Source of the DNA: Treponema sp. | GTDB lineage: Bacteria; Spirochaetota; Spirochaetia; Treponematales; Breznakiellaceae | DNA: 64,000 nucleotides | NCBI GenBank assembly: GCA_009780855.1 | Contig: WQZG01000004.1 | Span: 1 to 64,000 of the forward strand | Direction of reading: 5' to 3' | Part shown: positions 16,109-23,922 of the stretch, piece after piece | Layout of the letters: each line of letters starts with the position of its first letter | Numbering within the stretch: position 1 is the stretch's first letter | Position numbers and translations under genes: made by a program | The notes under the pieces: generated by a model | Database searches by the model: none | Seen by the model: the letters and a program-made list of their open reading frames with translations, nothing else | What the model was told of the DNA's origin: nothing

Positions 16109-17579
16109 GGCTGCCAGAGACCGCTCCCGTGGGATCTGTTATATCGCCTGTATAACTCCCATACCAATCCCAACACCACTCCCACACATTCCCATGCATG
16201 TCATATAGACCCCATGCGTTAGCGAGATATGAAAGTGAGCCTAAACCTACTACACTCGTTGTCCTTCCTAAATATGTCGTCCCAGCGGTAAGGTTACATG
16301 CATCCACGGTTCTCGCATCATAATTCGCCTGGCTACTGCTAATCGTATTTGTCCCCCAGTTAAACGCCGTCGTTGTCCCTGCACGGCATGCGTATTCCCA
16401 CTGCGCTTCAGTAGGTAGCCGGTACCCGGTCGTACCGCTCACTACTACTGCGTTGTTCCATGTTGTGTTATTGCTTGTCGGTACTGTTCCCCAGTCCGTT
16501 GTATTCGTACTTCCCCCAATGCTATACGCCGGTGTCAGATCTTCCAAATCACTTAACTTGTTACAGAACACCAACGCGTCATACCAGCTCACGTTTTCAA
16601 CAGGACGGTTATCTGTATTTGTTTCGGGTAACACCGCTGTCTTGAAAGAGCTTGGGTTTATGTCGCTCATAACTGCCTTATACTGCCCCTGTGTTACCGG
16701 GTATTTGCCAATGCTAAAACCGTTAGTAAGCGTTACCGTATGCTGGGTTTCATCTATATCTCGGCCAGGTTCGCTTGTGGGGCTTCCCATCGTAAAACTG
16801 CCAGCGGGTATCGAAACCATTACAATTGCTGCGCTGCTTGTTGAAGTAGAAGTCAATATGACTATCGCCGGATTGGTACGGACCGGTGCTGCCAAGTTTG
16901 CTCTTACTTCGCAAAAATAGATCGTTGTCTTCGTAATTCCCGTCGGAATGGGGAAACTTGTGCTTGTCGCGCCGGTAATCACTGTCCCGCCGGTATTGCT
17001 GTTCATTGTGTTGCTGTACCACTGGTAACTCAATGAAGCACCCATCGTAACGTTTGCTGAAACAGCCAAATTACCGCTAATGCTCCCCGCTGTCAAATTT
17101 GTAACTGCTGCGGGCTGAGTGTCGATAGTGATGACAGGCCCAGAAACACTAACTTTAACCACGTTGGAACGGAGGGACGATTCTTTTGACATGGAGGACG
17201 CGCTGACCTCACAGAAATAATAGTATGTCCCAAACGTAAGTGTCGTGGGTATATTAAAACTCCTGTTAACCGCACCGGAAATCAAAGAGCCGCCCACGTA
17301 GCTGTTCGTTGTGTTACTGTACCAATGATAATTCAATGTAGCGTCTAGCGTAGCGCTTGCCGAAACAGACAAATTACCGTTGATGCTCCCCGCTGTCACA
17401 TTTGTAACCGCAGTAGGCTGAGTGTCGATGGTGATGACGGGGGGTGGTGCTTTATCCTGTGCTTTCTCCCGCCAATAATCAACATTTCCATAAAAACTTA
17501 AACCGTTCGTACAGGACATGTAAAAGAAAAAAGGTAAAAGAGAAATTGAAAAATAAATAATCTGCCTTGCTTTTTCCAT
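15987..17579 (-). CDS. DGR-type variable lipoprotein: Ig-like repeats plus FGE/C-type-lectin domain
   Basis: A 530-residue protein. A hydrophobic signal ends in the lipobox FYMSC, with lipidation at Cys23. Two related Ig-like repeats follow (about 48-150 and 151-245; shared ITIDTQP and YYFCEV-type blocks). Residues about 255-530 are a formylglycine-generating-enzyme/SUMF1 fold (GSFTMGS, YRLPTEAQWEYACRAG, MHGNVWEWCWDWYG, IRGGSWNN). The last 40 residues look like a DGR variable region, with Tyr, Phe, Gly, Ser and Asn encoded by NNC codons, ending GFRVVCP. This matches the domain order of treponemal TvpA-type surface lipoproteins. It follows the caspase gene by 23 nt. No reverse transcriptase is in the window. 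Confidence 0.85.
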   Translation of the reverse strand: MEKARQIIYFSISLLPFFFYMSCTNGLSFYGNVDYWREKAQDKAPPPVITIDTQPTAVTNVTAGSINGNLSVSASATLDATLNYHWYSNTTNSYVGGSLISGAVNRSFNIPTTLTFGTYYYFCEVSASSMSKESSLRSNVVKVSVSGPVITIDTQPAAVTNLTAGSISGNLAVSANVTMGASLSYQWYSNTMNSNTGGTVITGATSTSFPIPTGITKTTIYFCEVRANLAAPVRTNPAIVILTSTSTSSAAIVMVSIPAGSFTMGSPTSEPGRDIDETQHTVTLTNGFSIGKYPVTQGQYKAVMSDINPSSFKTAVLPETNTDNRPVENVSWYDALVFCNKLSDLEDLTPAYSIGGSTNTTDWGTVPTSNNTTWNNAVVVSGTTGYRLPTEAQWEYACRAGTTTAFNWGTNTISSSQANYDARTVDACNLTAGTTYLGRTTSVVGLGSLSYLANAWGLYDMHGNVWEWCWDWYGSYTGDITDPTGAVSGSLRVIRGGSWNNYGQFLRSAFRGYYNPYGRSYNFGFRVVCP

Positions 17580-17602
17580 ATGCTACCTATTCCTTTTTTC
17601 TT

Positions 17603-19177
17603 TTATTTAAACCTATATAAATAACCAACAACTATATTATGACCAGCCTCATTAAAATTAGTCCGCAGGCTGTAAGCAATAATGAAACCATTAAAAATCA
17701 ACCCAGTTTTAATATCAAATGCAGTATAAGTTGCTGAGACTTCTGGTAAACCGGAAAAATTATAACTTGTATTAAAAATTCCAGCACCCACTCCTGCGTA
17801 CCAGCCGCTTGATTTTGCAAAAGGCACAAAGAAGGCAAAGTGAGCGAACAGATATGTAGAAAATTGATTTATATCAGGTTTCCCGCTCCACGTACCAAGG
17901 TCTATACCCAGATCAAAAAAAGTATAATTCCAGGGAGCAAATGTACCTTCAACAGTACCAACAAACCAGGGTATAGCGAACGATGATCCAATAGCCGCTC
18001 CTAACGAATTGAGCCGGGTCATCTTTAGTTCGGCAGCGGTCTTTGGTGTCTTTGGCGGAACAACAGGCTGGGGCGACGGGGATGGCAAAGGCGCGGGCCT
18101 GGCGGTTACTACTGGCTGCGCTTGCCGCGCCGTAGAAGGTTCAGATTCCGGAGCTGCCGCCTGGACTGCCGCAGCAGGTTGACTGGCCGGCGGGGGTTCA
18201 GCCGGTGGAGCAGCGGCAACCGCCGAGGGTTCGGCTGCGGGCGCTGTCGTTTGTACAGGGGCCGTCACAGCAGGCGCAGGAAGCGGAGACGCAACACCAG
18301 CAGGGGCAGGCGGTGCTGCAGCCGGAGCCGGAGCAGCCACAGGTGACGCCGCCGCAACAGCCGGAGCTGGGGGCAAAACGACCGGGGGCGGAGGAGCCGG
18401 CGGCAGCGGGTAAAAAACAGCCAGGCCGGGGAACTGGTTGTATATGGCCGGGCGCTGTGAGTTGCTGCTCACACGCATAACATCACCCATTGTACGCCGA
18501 AAGATTTCATTTATTTCGAGACCGGGAGTCTTTAGGTTGGGAAGTAACTGGCTTGTAAAAAGACCGTTGCGTCCTGTTCCGTCCATAGCTGTCTGACCGG
18601 CACTGGTGGCAAACACTATGATGCTGTCTGCGGGCTGGTTGTCCACGAGCGCAAGACCGCGGTTCCCGCCGCGGCCCCAGCCAAAGGGATTGTCCCGGCA
18701 GGCGTCAAGCACCACTACATTCAGATTGTTACCGGCATCGTTTAACTCCGCAAGCATAGCCTGTACAGACAGCGAGCGGCTGCGGAGAAAATTTTCACCG
18801 GGAATACTGGCGTCAACAGGGATCAGGTAGTTTTCTCCGCTGGACTGGACCCCGTGGCCGGCATAATAAAAAAAGCCATACGAATCCTGTGAAACACTGA
18901 GCCGGTTTTTAAGCCGCATGACCGCTGTATCCATTTGATCAAGGCTGGCATTTATCAGTCTGTCTACGGTAAAGCCCAGACTTTGCAAAGTATCGGCAAT
19001 GTCATTGGCGTCGTTTACCGGGTTGGCAAGCTGGCCCAGATTCGTATATGCCCCGTTACCGATTACAAGGGCAAATTTTAACGGAGTATTTGCTGTTTGT
19101 GAATTATTTTGCTGGGCGATAATATACACAGGAAGCAGAGTTAATCCAAATAATAAAAGCGTAAAAAACCTTTTCAT
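17603..19177 (-). CDS. Secreted caspase-like protease with Pro/Ala linker and beta-rich C-terminal domain
   Basis: A 524-residue protein. The signal peptide is residues 1-21. The caspase (peptidase C14) domain covers about 33-255, with catalytic His108 (YYAGHGVQ) and Cys160 (VLDACRDNPF). A low-complexity Pro/Ala-rich linker (about 260-390) joins a C-terminal domain of about 135 residues with alternating aromatic/Gly strands ending YLYRFK, resembling a small outer-membrane beta-barrel or Treponema porin-like domain. Export is therefore likely. The gene is first in a two-gene unit with the DGR-type lipoprotein. Start ATG 19177 follows GGGG. Confidence 0.82.
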   Translation of the reverse strand: MKRFFTLLLFGLTLLPVYIIAQQNNSQTANTPLKFALVIGNGAYTNLGQLANPVNDANDIADTLQSLGFTVDRLINASLDQMDTAVMRLKNRLSVSQDSYGFFYYAGHGVQSSGENYLIPVDASIPGENFLRSRSLSVQAMLAELNDAGNNLNVVVLDACRDNPFGWGRGGNRGLALVDNQPADSIIVFATSAGQTAMDGTGRNGLFTSQLLPNLKTPGLEINEIFRRTMGDVMRVSSNSQRPAIYNQFPGLAVFYPLPPAPPPPVVLPPAPAVAAASPVAAPAPAAAPPAPAGVASPLPAPAVTAPVQTTAPAAEPSAVAAAPPAEPPPASQPAAAVQAAAPESEPSTARQAQPVVTARPAPLPSPSPQPVVPPKTPKTAAELKMTRLNSLGAAIGSSFAIPWFVGTVEGTFAPWNYTFFDLGIDLGTWSGKPDINQFSTYLFAHFAFFVPFAKSSGWYAGVGAGIFNTSYNFSGLPEVSATYTAFDIKTGLIFNGFIIAYSLRTNFNEAGHNIVVGYLYRFK

Positions 19178-19276
19178 AAAACCCCGCTTTTTGAATTAAA
19201 ATTATAAAATAAAAATTTAGAAATTCTGGACATAACGGACTAAAAGCTTACATAAAAGGTAAACTTTCATACTATA

Positions 19277-19306
19277 AGTATAACATTTACCGGAACCGGC
19301 TGTCCA
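19277..19306 (-). promoter_or_regulatory. Extended -10 promoter for caspase/variable lipoprotein unit
   Basis: On the minus strand, TGGACA (-35, 19306-19301) and TATACT (-10, 19282-19277) are 18 nt apart. A TGT directly before the -10 makes an extended -10. It lies about 100 nt upstream of the caspase start. Confidence 0.55.
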
Positions 19307-19328
19307 CAGCGATTTTTAAATACTTTTA

Positions 19329-19645
19329 CTTGATTAATCACCATGCAGGCCATATATTATACACATATGAACGAGCCAAAAATGGCAGCCGAGACTAACC
19401 CGCAAATAAAGAAAACAGTAGTAAAACTGCAGGAACTGTCCGCAGACGAACGCGCCCGTGATTTATTCGAACGCCGGGAGAAAGGGAGGCGTGATATGGA
19501 ATCACTGGAAAGATGGGCGCGGGCTAAAGAACGCGAAAAATGGCAAAACGTTGTGGCTGAGAAAGACGCCGAAATCGCACGATTAAAAGAACAAATTGCA
19601 AAAGAAAAACGATGAAAATAGGAATTAAGAGCTAATAATTAAAAA
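19329..19645 (+). pseudogene. Internally deleted Rpn-family mini-copy C
   Basis: A leader (CTTGATTAATCACCATGCA..) near-identical to those of copies A and D is followed by ATG 19367 and an 82-codon ORF. MNEPK comes from the transposase start and is fused directly to the C-terminal tail (MAAETNPQIKK..LSADERARDLFERREK). All catalytic sequence is absent. Comparison with copy A places the junction at AAAAAT microhomologies. The 3' flank (to about 19645) is shared with copy B. It may be translated as a small coiled-coil protein, but no function is known. Confidence 0.75.
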
Positions 19646-19722
19646 TCGGCTCTATGCGGTTGAAATTTTCCGTTTTTGAGACGATATTTTTAGTGGTATA
19701 TTTTTTTATGGGGGTGATTAAA

Positions 19723-19929
19723 ATGCAAACAGTTAAATTTAGTGTCACTGTTGAAAATGGTATTATACGTATCCCCCCTAAATACAGAAAAAATGTTGCC
19801 GAAAAAGTTCGTGTCATTTTACATTCAGAGACCAACCAACAAAAAGTAATAAAGAAAAAAATTTATTCAATTGGCATAGATATGACTGGTTATAAATTTG
19901 ACAGAGAAGAGGCCAATGAGCGCCGATAA
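19723..19929 (+). CDS. Putative antitoxin of decayed PIN toxin pair
   Basis: A 68-residue protein from ATG 19723, preceded by GGGGGTGA. The N-terminal VKFSVTVENGIIRIPPKYR resembles AbrB-like or related small antitoxins (beta-strand rich, GIIRIP). The charged C-terminus (KFDREEANERR) suits toxin binding. It overlaps the start of a PIN-domain toxin frame by 14 nt. The toxin has an internal stop, so the antitoxin may now be an orphan. AT-rich compared with housekeeping neighbours. Confidence 0.65.
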   Translation: MQTVKFSVTVENGIIRIPPKYRKNVAEKVRVILHSETNQQKVIKKKIYSIGIDMTGYKFDREEANERR

Positions 19930-20347
19930 AGCTTTCATAGATACGAATGTATTTATTTACATTCAGCGCACCGATGAACCTTATAAGACCAAAATTTCGG
20001 AAAAAACAATAGATTTTTTTGACTGTTTTATAAGTACTCAGGTTCTTAATGAAATATGTAATATTTTTACCAGGTAATATCCTACGCCAAAAGAAAAAAT
20101 CAAATATGTTCTTCGCAGTATTGAAGAATGCTGCACTATGTTAACAGTTACTAATGATTATCCCGGCAGAGCATTGGATTATCATTTCAAATATTCAATT
20201 TCATATTATGATGCTTTAATGGTGGTTTCCGCTATGGACGCAAATTGTAAATATCTTATTTCTGAGGATATGCAGGATGGGCTAATCATTGATAAAAAAT
20301 TGCAGATTTTAAATATTTATAATCATACTGAATCTCTGGTGGAGTAA
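19916..20347 (+). pseudogene. PIN-domain toxin with in-frame stop
   Basis: From ATG 19916 the frame encodes a PIN N-terminus (KAFIDTNVFIYIQ, with the first catalytic Asp) and STQVLNEICNIF (the Glu). It meets TAA at 20075-20077, after 53 codons. The same frame resumes as YPTPKEKIK and continues with SISYYDALMVVSA and YLISEDMQDG, carrying the remaining PIN acids, to 20347. A single base change in a Lys codon (AAA to TAA) could explain this. The ORF track shows only the 3' part. Confidence 0.82.
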
Positions 20348-20456
20348 TCCCATACTTTGTAAAAACAAAATCCATAATAATTCGGCTAGATGTGTGGAAC
20401 ACGGAAACCTATCCGGAATATACTTTTCGGTTTTCCTTGCCGCTTGCCTTGCCTTG

Positions 20457-20755
20457 CTTGATTAATCACCATGCAAGCCATATATTATATCAGTATGAAT
20501 GAGCCAAAAATGGCAGCCGAGACAAACCCCCAGATTAAAAAAGCAGTTGTAAAACTGCAGGAACTGTCCGCAGACGAACGCGCCCGTGATTTATTCGAAC
20601 GCCGGGAGAAAGGGAGGCGTGATATGGAATCACGGGAAAGATGGGCGGAGGCCAGAGGTGAAGCCAGAGAACGCGAGAAATGGCAAAAAGCTATGGTAGA
20701 TAAAGACGCTGAAATCGCACAATTAAAAGAACAAATTGCAAAAGAAAAAAAATAA
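20457..20755 (+). pseudogene. Internally deleted Rpn-family mini-copy D
   Basis: Same structure as copy C: conserved leader (20457-20494), ATG 20495, MNEPKMAAETNPQIKKAVVK, then a Lys/Glu coiled-coil tail. 86 codons with no nuclease core. Its tail is closest to copy A (ESRERWAEARGEA). Its TAA overlaps the ATG of the downstream alpha/beta hydrolase by one base (TAATG), so translation could be coupled. The 3' flank seen after copies B and C is missing here. Confidence 0.75.
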
Positions 20756-21543
20756 TGGAAAATTTACCTGATAGTGGCTATACCTGCGAAACTGTCCTTT
20801 ATAAAAAAATAAACAGAATTGAACTGTTCATGGACGTTTATCAACCGGACAACAAAAAGACAGATGCCTCGATGGTTCTGTTCTTTGGCGGCGGCTGGAA
20901 TAATGGTGACAGAAAAGCTTTGTCTCATTTTGCCAGGGTATTTTCGGCAAAGGGCATGACTGTGTTCTGCCCTGATTACCGGATACGCAGCCTGCACAAG
21001 AGCACGCCCTTTGACAGCATAAAAGACGCGTGCAGCGCTATGCGGTTTGTCAAAAGCAATGCGGAACGGTTTGGTATCAATCCGCAAAATGCAGGGGCAG
21101 GCGGCGGGAGCGCAGGAGGCCATGTTGCGCTCTGTACATTTTTTGTTCCGCTGGATGAGAATGGTGAAAATTCCACAGTTACGCCGGAGCCGGCGTTTTT
21201 TACATTGTTCAACCCGGCCCTTGATACAACAGCGTTAAATTCACCGGCCAGTTACGCGCTCTTTGAAGGAAGAAACGCCGAGGCTTCACCTTTTCACCAT
21301 TTAAAACCCGGGGCGCCGCCGGAAATTATTTTCCACGGCTCTGACGATAAATTGGTCCCTCTTGATTGCATTGAACGCTTTAGGGATAAATCAACAGAGA
21401 TGGGCAATTACTGCGAGCTGGTAGTTTATCCGGGACAGGGACATGGTTTTTTCCATTACGCAAAGAACCCCCGGATATTTTTTGATATTGCTGGAAATAT
21501 GGAAAAATTTTTAATATCGAAAAATTTTTTAAATTCAGAATAA
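20755..21543 (+). CDS. Alpha/beta hydrolase (acetyl-esterase/lipase type)
   Basis: A 262-residue alpha/beta hydrolase. The nucleophile elbow is GGGSAGGHVAL, the oxyanion loop is FFGGGWNNGD, Asp is in HGSDDKLVP and the catalytic His is in PGQGHGFF. Close to the BD-FAE/acetyl-xylan-esterase-like group, which removes acyl groups from carbohydrates or small esters. No signal peptide, so cytoplasmic. The start overlaps the stop of Rpn mini-copy D (TAATG), and the next gene is 25 nt downstream. Confidence 0.85.
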   Translation: MENLPDSGYTCETVLYKKINRIELFMDVYQPDNKKTDASMVLFFGGGWNNGDRKALSHFARVFSAKGMTVFCPDYRIRSLHKSTPFDSIKDACSAMRFVKSNAERFGINPQNAGAGGGSAGGHVALCTFFVPLDENGENSTVTPEPAFFTLFNPALDTTALNSPASYALFEGRNAEASPFHHLKPGAPPEIIFHGSDDKLVPLDCIERFRDKSTEMGNYCELVVYPGQGHGFFHYAKNPRIFFDIAGNMEKFLISKNFLNSE

Positions 21544-21568
21544 TTTTCGAAAAGGGAAAAATTCTGTA

Positions 21569-22147
21569 ATGAACAATAAAATCATCGTCATCACCGGCTA
21601 TTTGGCCAGCGGCAAGTCAACCTTCGCGCTGCGGCTTTCCAAAGAATTAAATATTCCGTACCTGGTCAAAGATACTTTTAAAACAGCGCTTTGCGCCGGC
21701 GCAGAGATTACAAACAGGGCCGAGAGCAGCAGGTTCTCCGCAATTACTTTTGACGCGATGATGTATGTGACAGAGAGGCTTCTTGAGACAGGATGTCCGC
21801 TCATTATCGAGGGAAACTTTGTACCGGCCGGTGTTAAAAAAATTGATGAGGCCGGAACCATCAGGCGGTTAACTGAACGCTACGCCTGTCAATCGTTAAC
21901 TTTTATGTTTACCGGCGGCGCCGCAGTTTTATATAAGCGGTTTATCGACAGGGAAAAAACACCGGAGCGGGGGCAGGCAAATACAATGTTCAGCGAAATT
22001 TCGCTGCCGGATTTTGAAAAAATGTGCCGTAACCTGGACGGCTTTGATATTGGCGGAAAAACTGTCCGCCTTGATACTACGGATTTTAATACAGCGGGAT
22101 TTGAGGGCCATATTGAAACGGCCAGGGATTTTTTGGCCGGTGTGTGA
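21569..22147 (+). CDS. P-loop kinase (AAA_33/zeta-toxin-like)
   Basis: A 192-residue P-loop protein with Walker A GYLASGKST at residues 9-17 and IIEGNFVPAG as a likely Walker B/acceptor region. It resembles small-molecule kinases of the AAA_33/chloramphenicol-phosphotransferase-like/zeta group. No antitoxin is adjacent, so a metabolic kinase is as likely as a toxin. AAAAGGG precedes the ATG. It lies between the hydrolase and the ribosomal operon. Confidence 0.7.
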   Translation: MNNKIIVITGYLASGKSTFALRLSKELNIPYLVKDTFKTALCAGAEITNRAESSRFSAITFDAMMYVTERLLETGCPLIIEGNFVPAGVKKIDEAGTIRRLTERYACQSLTFMFTGGAAVLYKRFIDREKTPERGQANTMFSEISLPDFEKMCRNLDGFDIGGKTVRLDTTDFNTAGFEGHIETARDFLAGV

Positions 22148-22162
22148 AGCTGCGGCGGCATG

Positions 22163-22218
22163 TAAAATTCAGCATGTTAAAATTCAGCATTGACACTTTT
22201 TTAAAATTATGCCATATT
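22163..22218 (+). promoter_or_regulatory. rplM promoter with 13-bp direct repeat
   Basis: TTGACA (22190-22195) and CATATT (22213-22218) are spaced 17 nt, about 70 nt upstream of rplM. Just upstream, TAAAATTCAGCAT is repeated exactly at 22163 and 22178, overlapping the -35 by one base. The repeat could be an activator site or an UP-like element. Confidence 0.5.
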
Positions 22219-22286
22219 GACAATTCGCCGGCCTTTCTTGAGATCCGGCTTTTTGGAAGAGTTTAAGAGACTTAAAAGGTTGATTT

Positions 22287-22715
22287 ATGAAGACTTTATT
22301 TGTTAAACCCGCGGATATTGAGCGGAAATGGTTCATTATTGATGTGGACGGCGTTCCTCTGGGAAGAGCCGCGGCCAGGATTGCTTCCATTGTCAGGGGC
22401 AAGGAGAAGGCTGTATTTTCGCCTCATTGGGAAACCGGTGACTTTGTTGTGGTTATCAACGCGGAAAAAATCGCGGTAACCGGCGCCAAGGCTACAAAAA
22501 AGCTATACCATCACCATTCGGGATTTGTCGGCGGTTTAAAAACCGTTAATTTCGAGAAAATGATGGAAAAACATCCATGCTCGCCGCTGGAACTGGCAGT
22601 AAAAGGCATGCTTCCCAAGGGCCCCCTTGGCAGAAAGCTGCTCAATAATGTAAAGGTTTACCCGTCGGCCGAACATCCGCACGCGGCCCAGAATCCCCAG
22701 GTTATTCAGTTGTAA
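22287..22715 (+). CDS. rplM: 50S ribosomal protein L13
   Basis: A 142-residue L13 with the family start KPADIERKWFIIDVDGVPLG, the GDFVVVINAEKI block and the KGMLPKGPLGRKLL C-terminal signature. It assembles early onto 23S rRNA. It is immediately upstream of rpsI, the universal rplM-rpsI pairing. AAAAGG precedes the ATG. Confidence 0.98.
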   Translation: MKTLFVKPADIERKWFIIDVDGVPLGRAAARIASIVRGKEKAVFSPHWETGDFVVVINAEKIAVTGAKATKKLYHHHSGFVGGLKTVNFEKMMEKHPCSPLELAVKGMLPKGPLGRKLLNNVKVYPSAEHPHAAQNPQVIQL

Positions 22716-22724
22716 GAGGTCATA

Positions 22725-23117
22725 ATGATAAAGAATCTTGGTATCGGCACAGGCAGACGCAAAACATCGGTTGCCCGGGTTTATGTACGGGACGGAAGCG
22801 GCAAAATTTCCATTAACGGTAAAGAAATCAACCAGTATTTTCCGCAGATCGAACACTCGCTCATGGTAAGGCAGCCCCTTATGGTCACCGCGGCGGAAAA
22901 CAAGTTCGATGTTTATATCAATGTTTACGGCGGCGGTATCCACGGACAGGCCGGCGCCTGCCGCCATGGTCTGGCCCGGGCGCTTTGCCAGGTGGATCAG
23001 GCCAATTATACCAGTTTGCGCAGCAACGGTTATCTTACACGCGATCCGCGCATGGTAGAACGCAAAAAATACGGCCAGGCCGGCGCCCGCAGAAGGTTCC
23101 AGTTCTCCAAACGGTAA
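22725..23117 (+). CDS. rpsI: 30S ribosomal protein S9
   Basis: A 130-residue S9 with GTGRRKTSVARVYV at the start and the conserved basic tail GARRRFQFSKR that reaches the P-site tRNA. It begins 9 nt after rplM behind AGAGG. Confidence 0.98.
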   Translation: MIKNLGIGTGRRKTSVARVYVRDGSGKISINGKEINQYFPQIEHSLMVRQPLMVTAAENKFDVYINVYGGGIHGQAGACRHGLARALCQVDQANYTSLRSNGYLTRDPRMVERKKYGQAGARRRFQFSKR

Positions 23118-23149
23118 TCTTTTTACCTGTAATTGGCTGTATACTGTAA

Positions 23150-23830
23150 TTGACTGTCGCATCCCTTAAAGCAGGGGTTGATAATAATTCGAATCTTCTT
23201 AAAATCGGATTTTCTGACGGCTCTTTTCTTGTAATCAAGGATTTTTATTTATACTTATACCTTAATCCCCGTGAATTTCCAAAGGCCGGGGAGTTATTTC
23301 CGGCCTGGGAAAAATATTCTTCCCTGGAAATCGGCCTCGAAATTACAGCCGGCGACGAGGAAGCTATCCGTTTCGCGGCTTCCTGTTACAGGGCCGAGCG
23401 CGCCGGCAAAAGGCTCATAGCCAGGGCCGAGCAGACCCAGACCGGCCTTAGACGGAAACTGGCGGCAAAAGGTTTTGAACAATCCAGCGTATCGGCGGCG
23501 ATCGAATGGTTTGTTCAGACTGATATGGTAAATGATGAACGCTATGCCGAGCGCTGGCTGGAGTCAAGACTTGCCAGAAACAGCGGAAAAATCAGGGGGC
23601 CAAGGATGCTTTTGGCGGCGCTGGGCAATAAAGGCCTGGACAAAAATGCCATGAGGCGGGCATTTGGCCGCGTTCTGAATGAAGAAACAGAATTCAGTTT
23701 GCTGGAACGTTTTGTCCTTAAAAACCGTATTAAAAATTCAGTCAAAAACTGGTCCTTTAAAGGTTTTTTAAGGAGCGAAGGGTTTTCTGCAGCGGTTATT
23801 AACCGTTTTTTGGAAGAATATTCAGATTAA
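23150..23830 (+). CDS. recX: Regulatory protein RecX
   Basis: A 226-residue RecX. The C-terminal two-thirds carries the helical repeats (RRKLAAKGFEQSSVSAAIEW, NDERYAERWLESR) that bind RecA filaments and inhibit strand exchange. The N-terminal 60 residues are more variable. The predicted start is TTG 23150, 32 nt after rpsI. recA is not in the window. Probably cotranscribed with the ribosomal pair, which is unusual for recX. Confidence 0.85.
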   Translation: MTVASLKAGVDNNSNLLKIGFSDGSFLVIKDFYLYLYLNPREFPKAGELFPAWEKYSSLEIGLEITAGDEEAIRFAASCYRAERAGKRLIARAEQTQTGLRRKLAAKGFEQSSVSAAIEWFVQTDMVNDERYAERWLESRLARNSGKIRGPRMLLAALGNKGLDKNAMRRAFGRVLNEETEFSLLERFVLKNRIKNSVKNWSFKGFLRSEGFSAAVINRFLEEYSD

Positions 23831-23922
23831 ATACAACTGTCAGCTTCATATTTACTTTACTTCCCCAAAAACTTGTGAGATAATCATTTAAGTAAAAATA
23901 ATACATTAAGGAGCAGCCATTA

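Noticed and set aside
15898-16185. 95-residue minus-strand ORF overlapping the variable region
   Set aside because: It is a shifted frame of the FGE domain and the GC-rich hairpin tract; no domain pattern.
21569-22147. Zeta toxin
   Set aside because: The Walker A and size fit, but no epsilon-type antitoxin is adjacent, so I kept the neutral kinase call.
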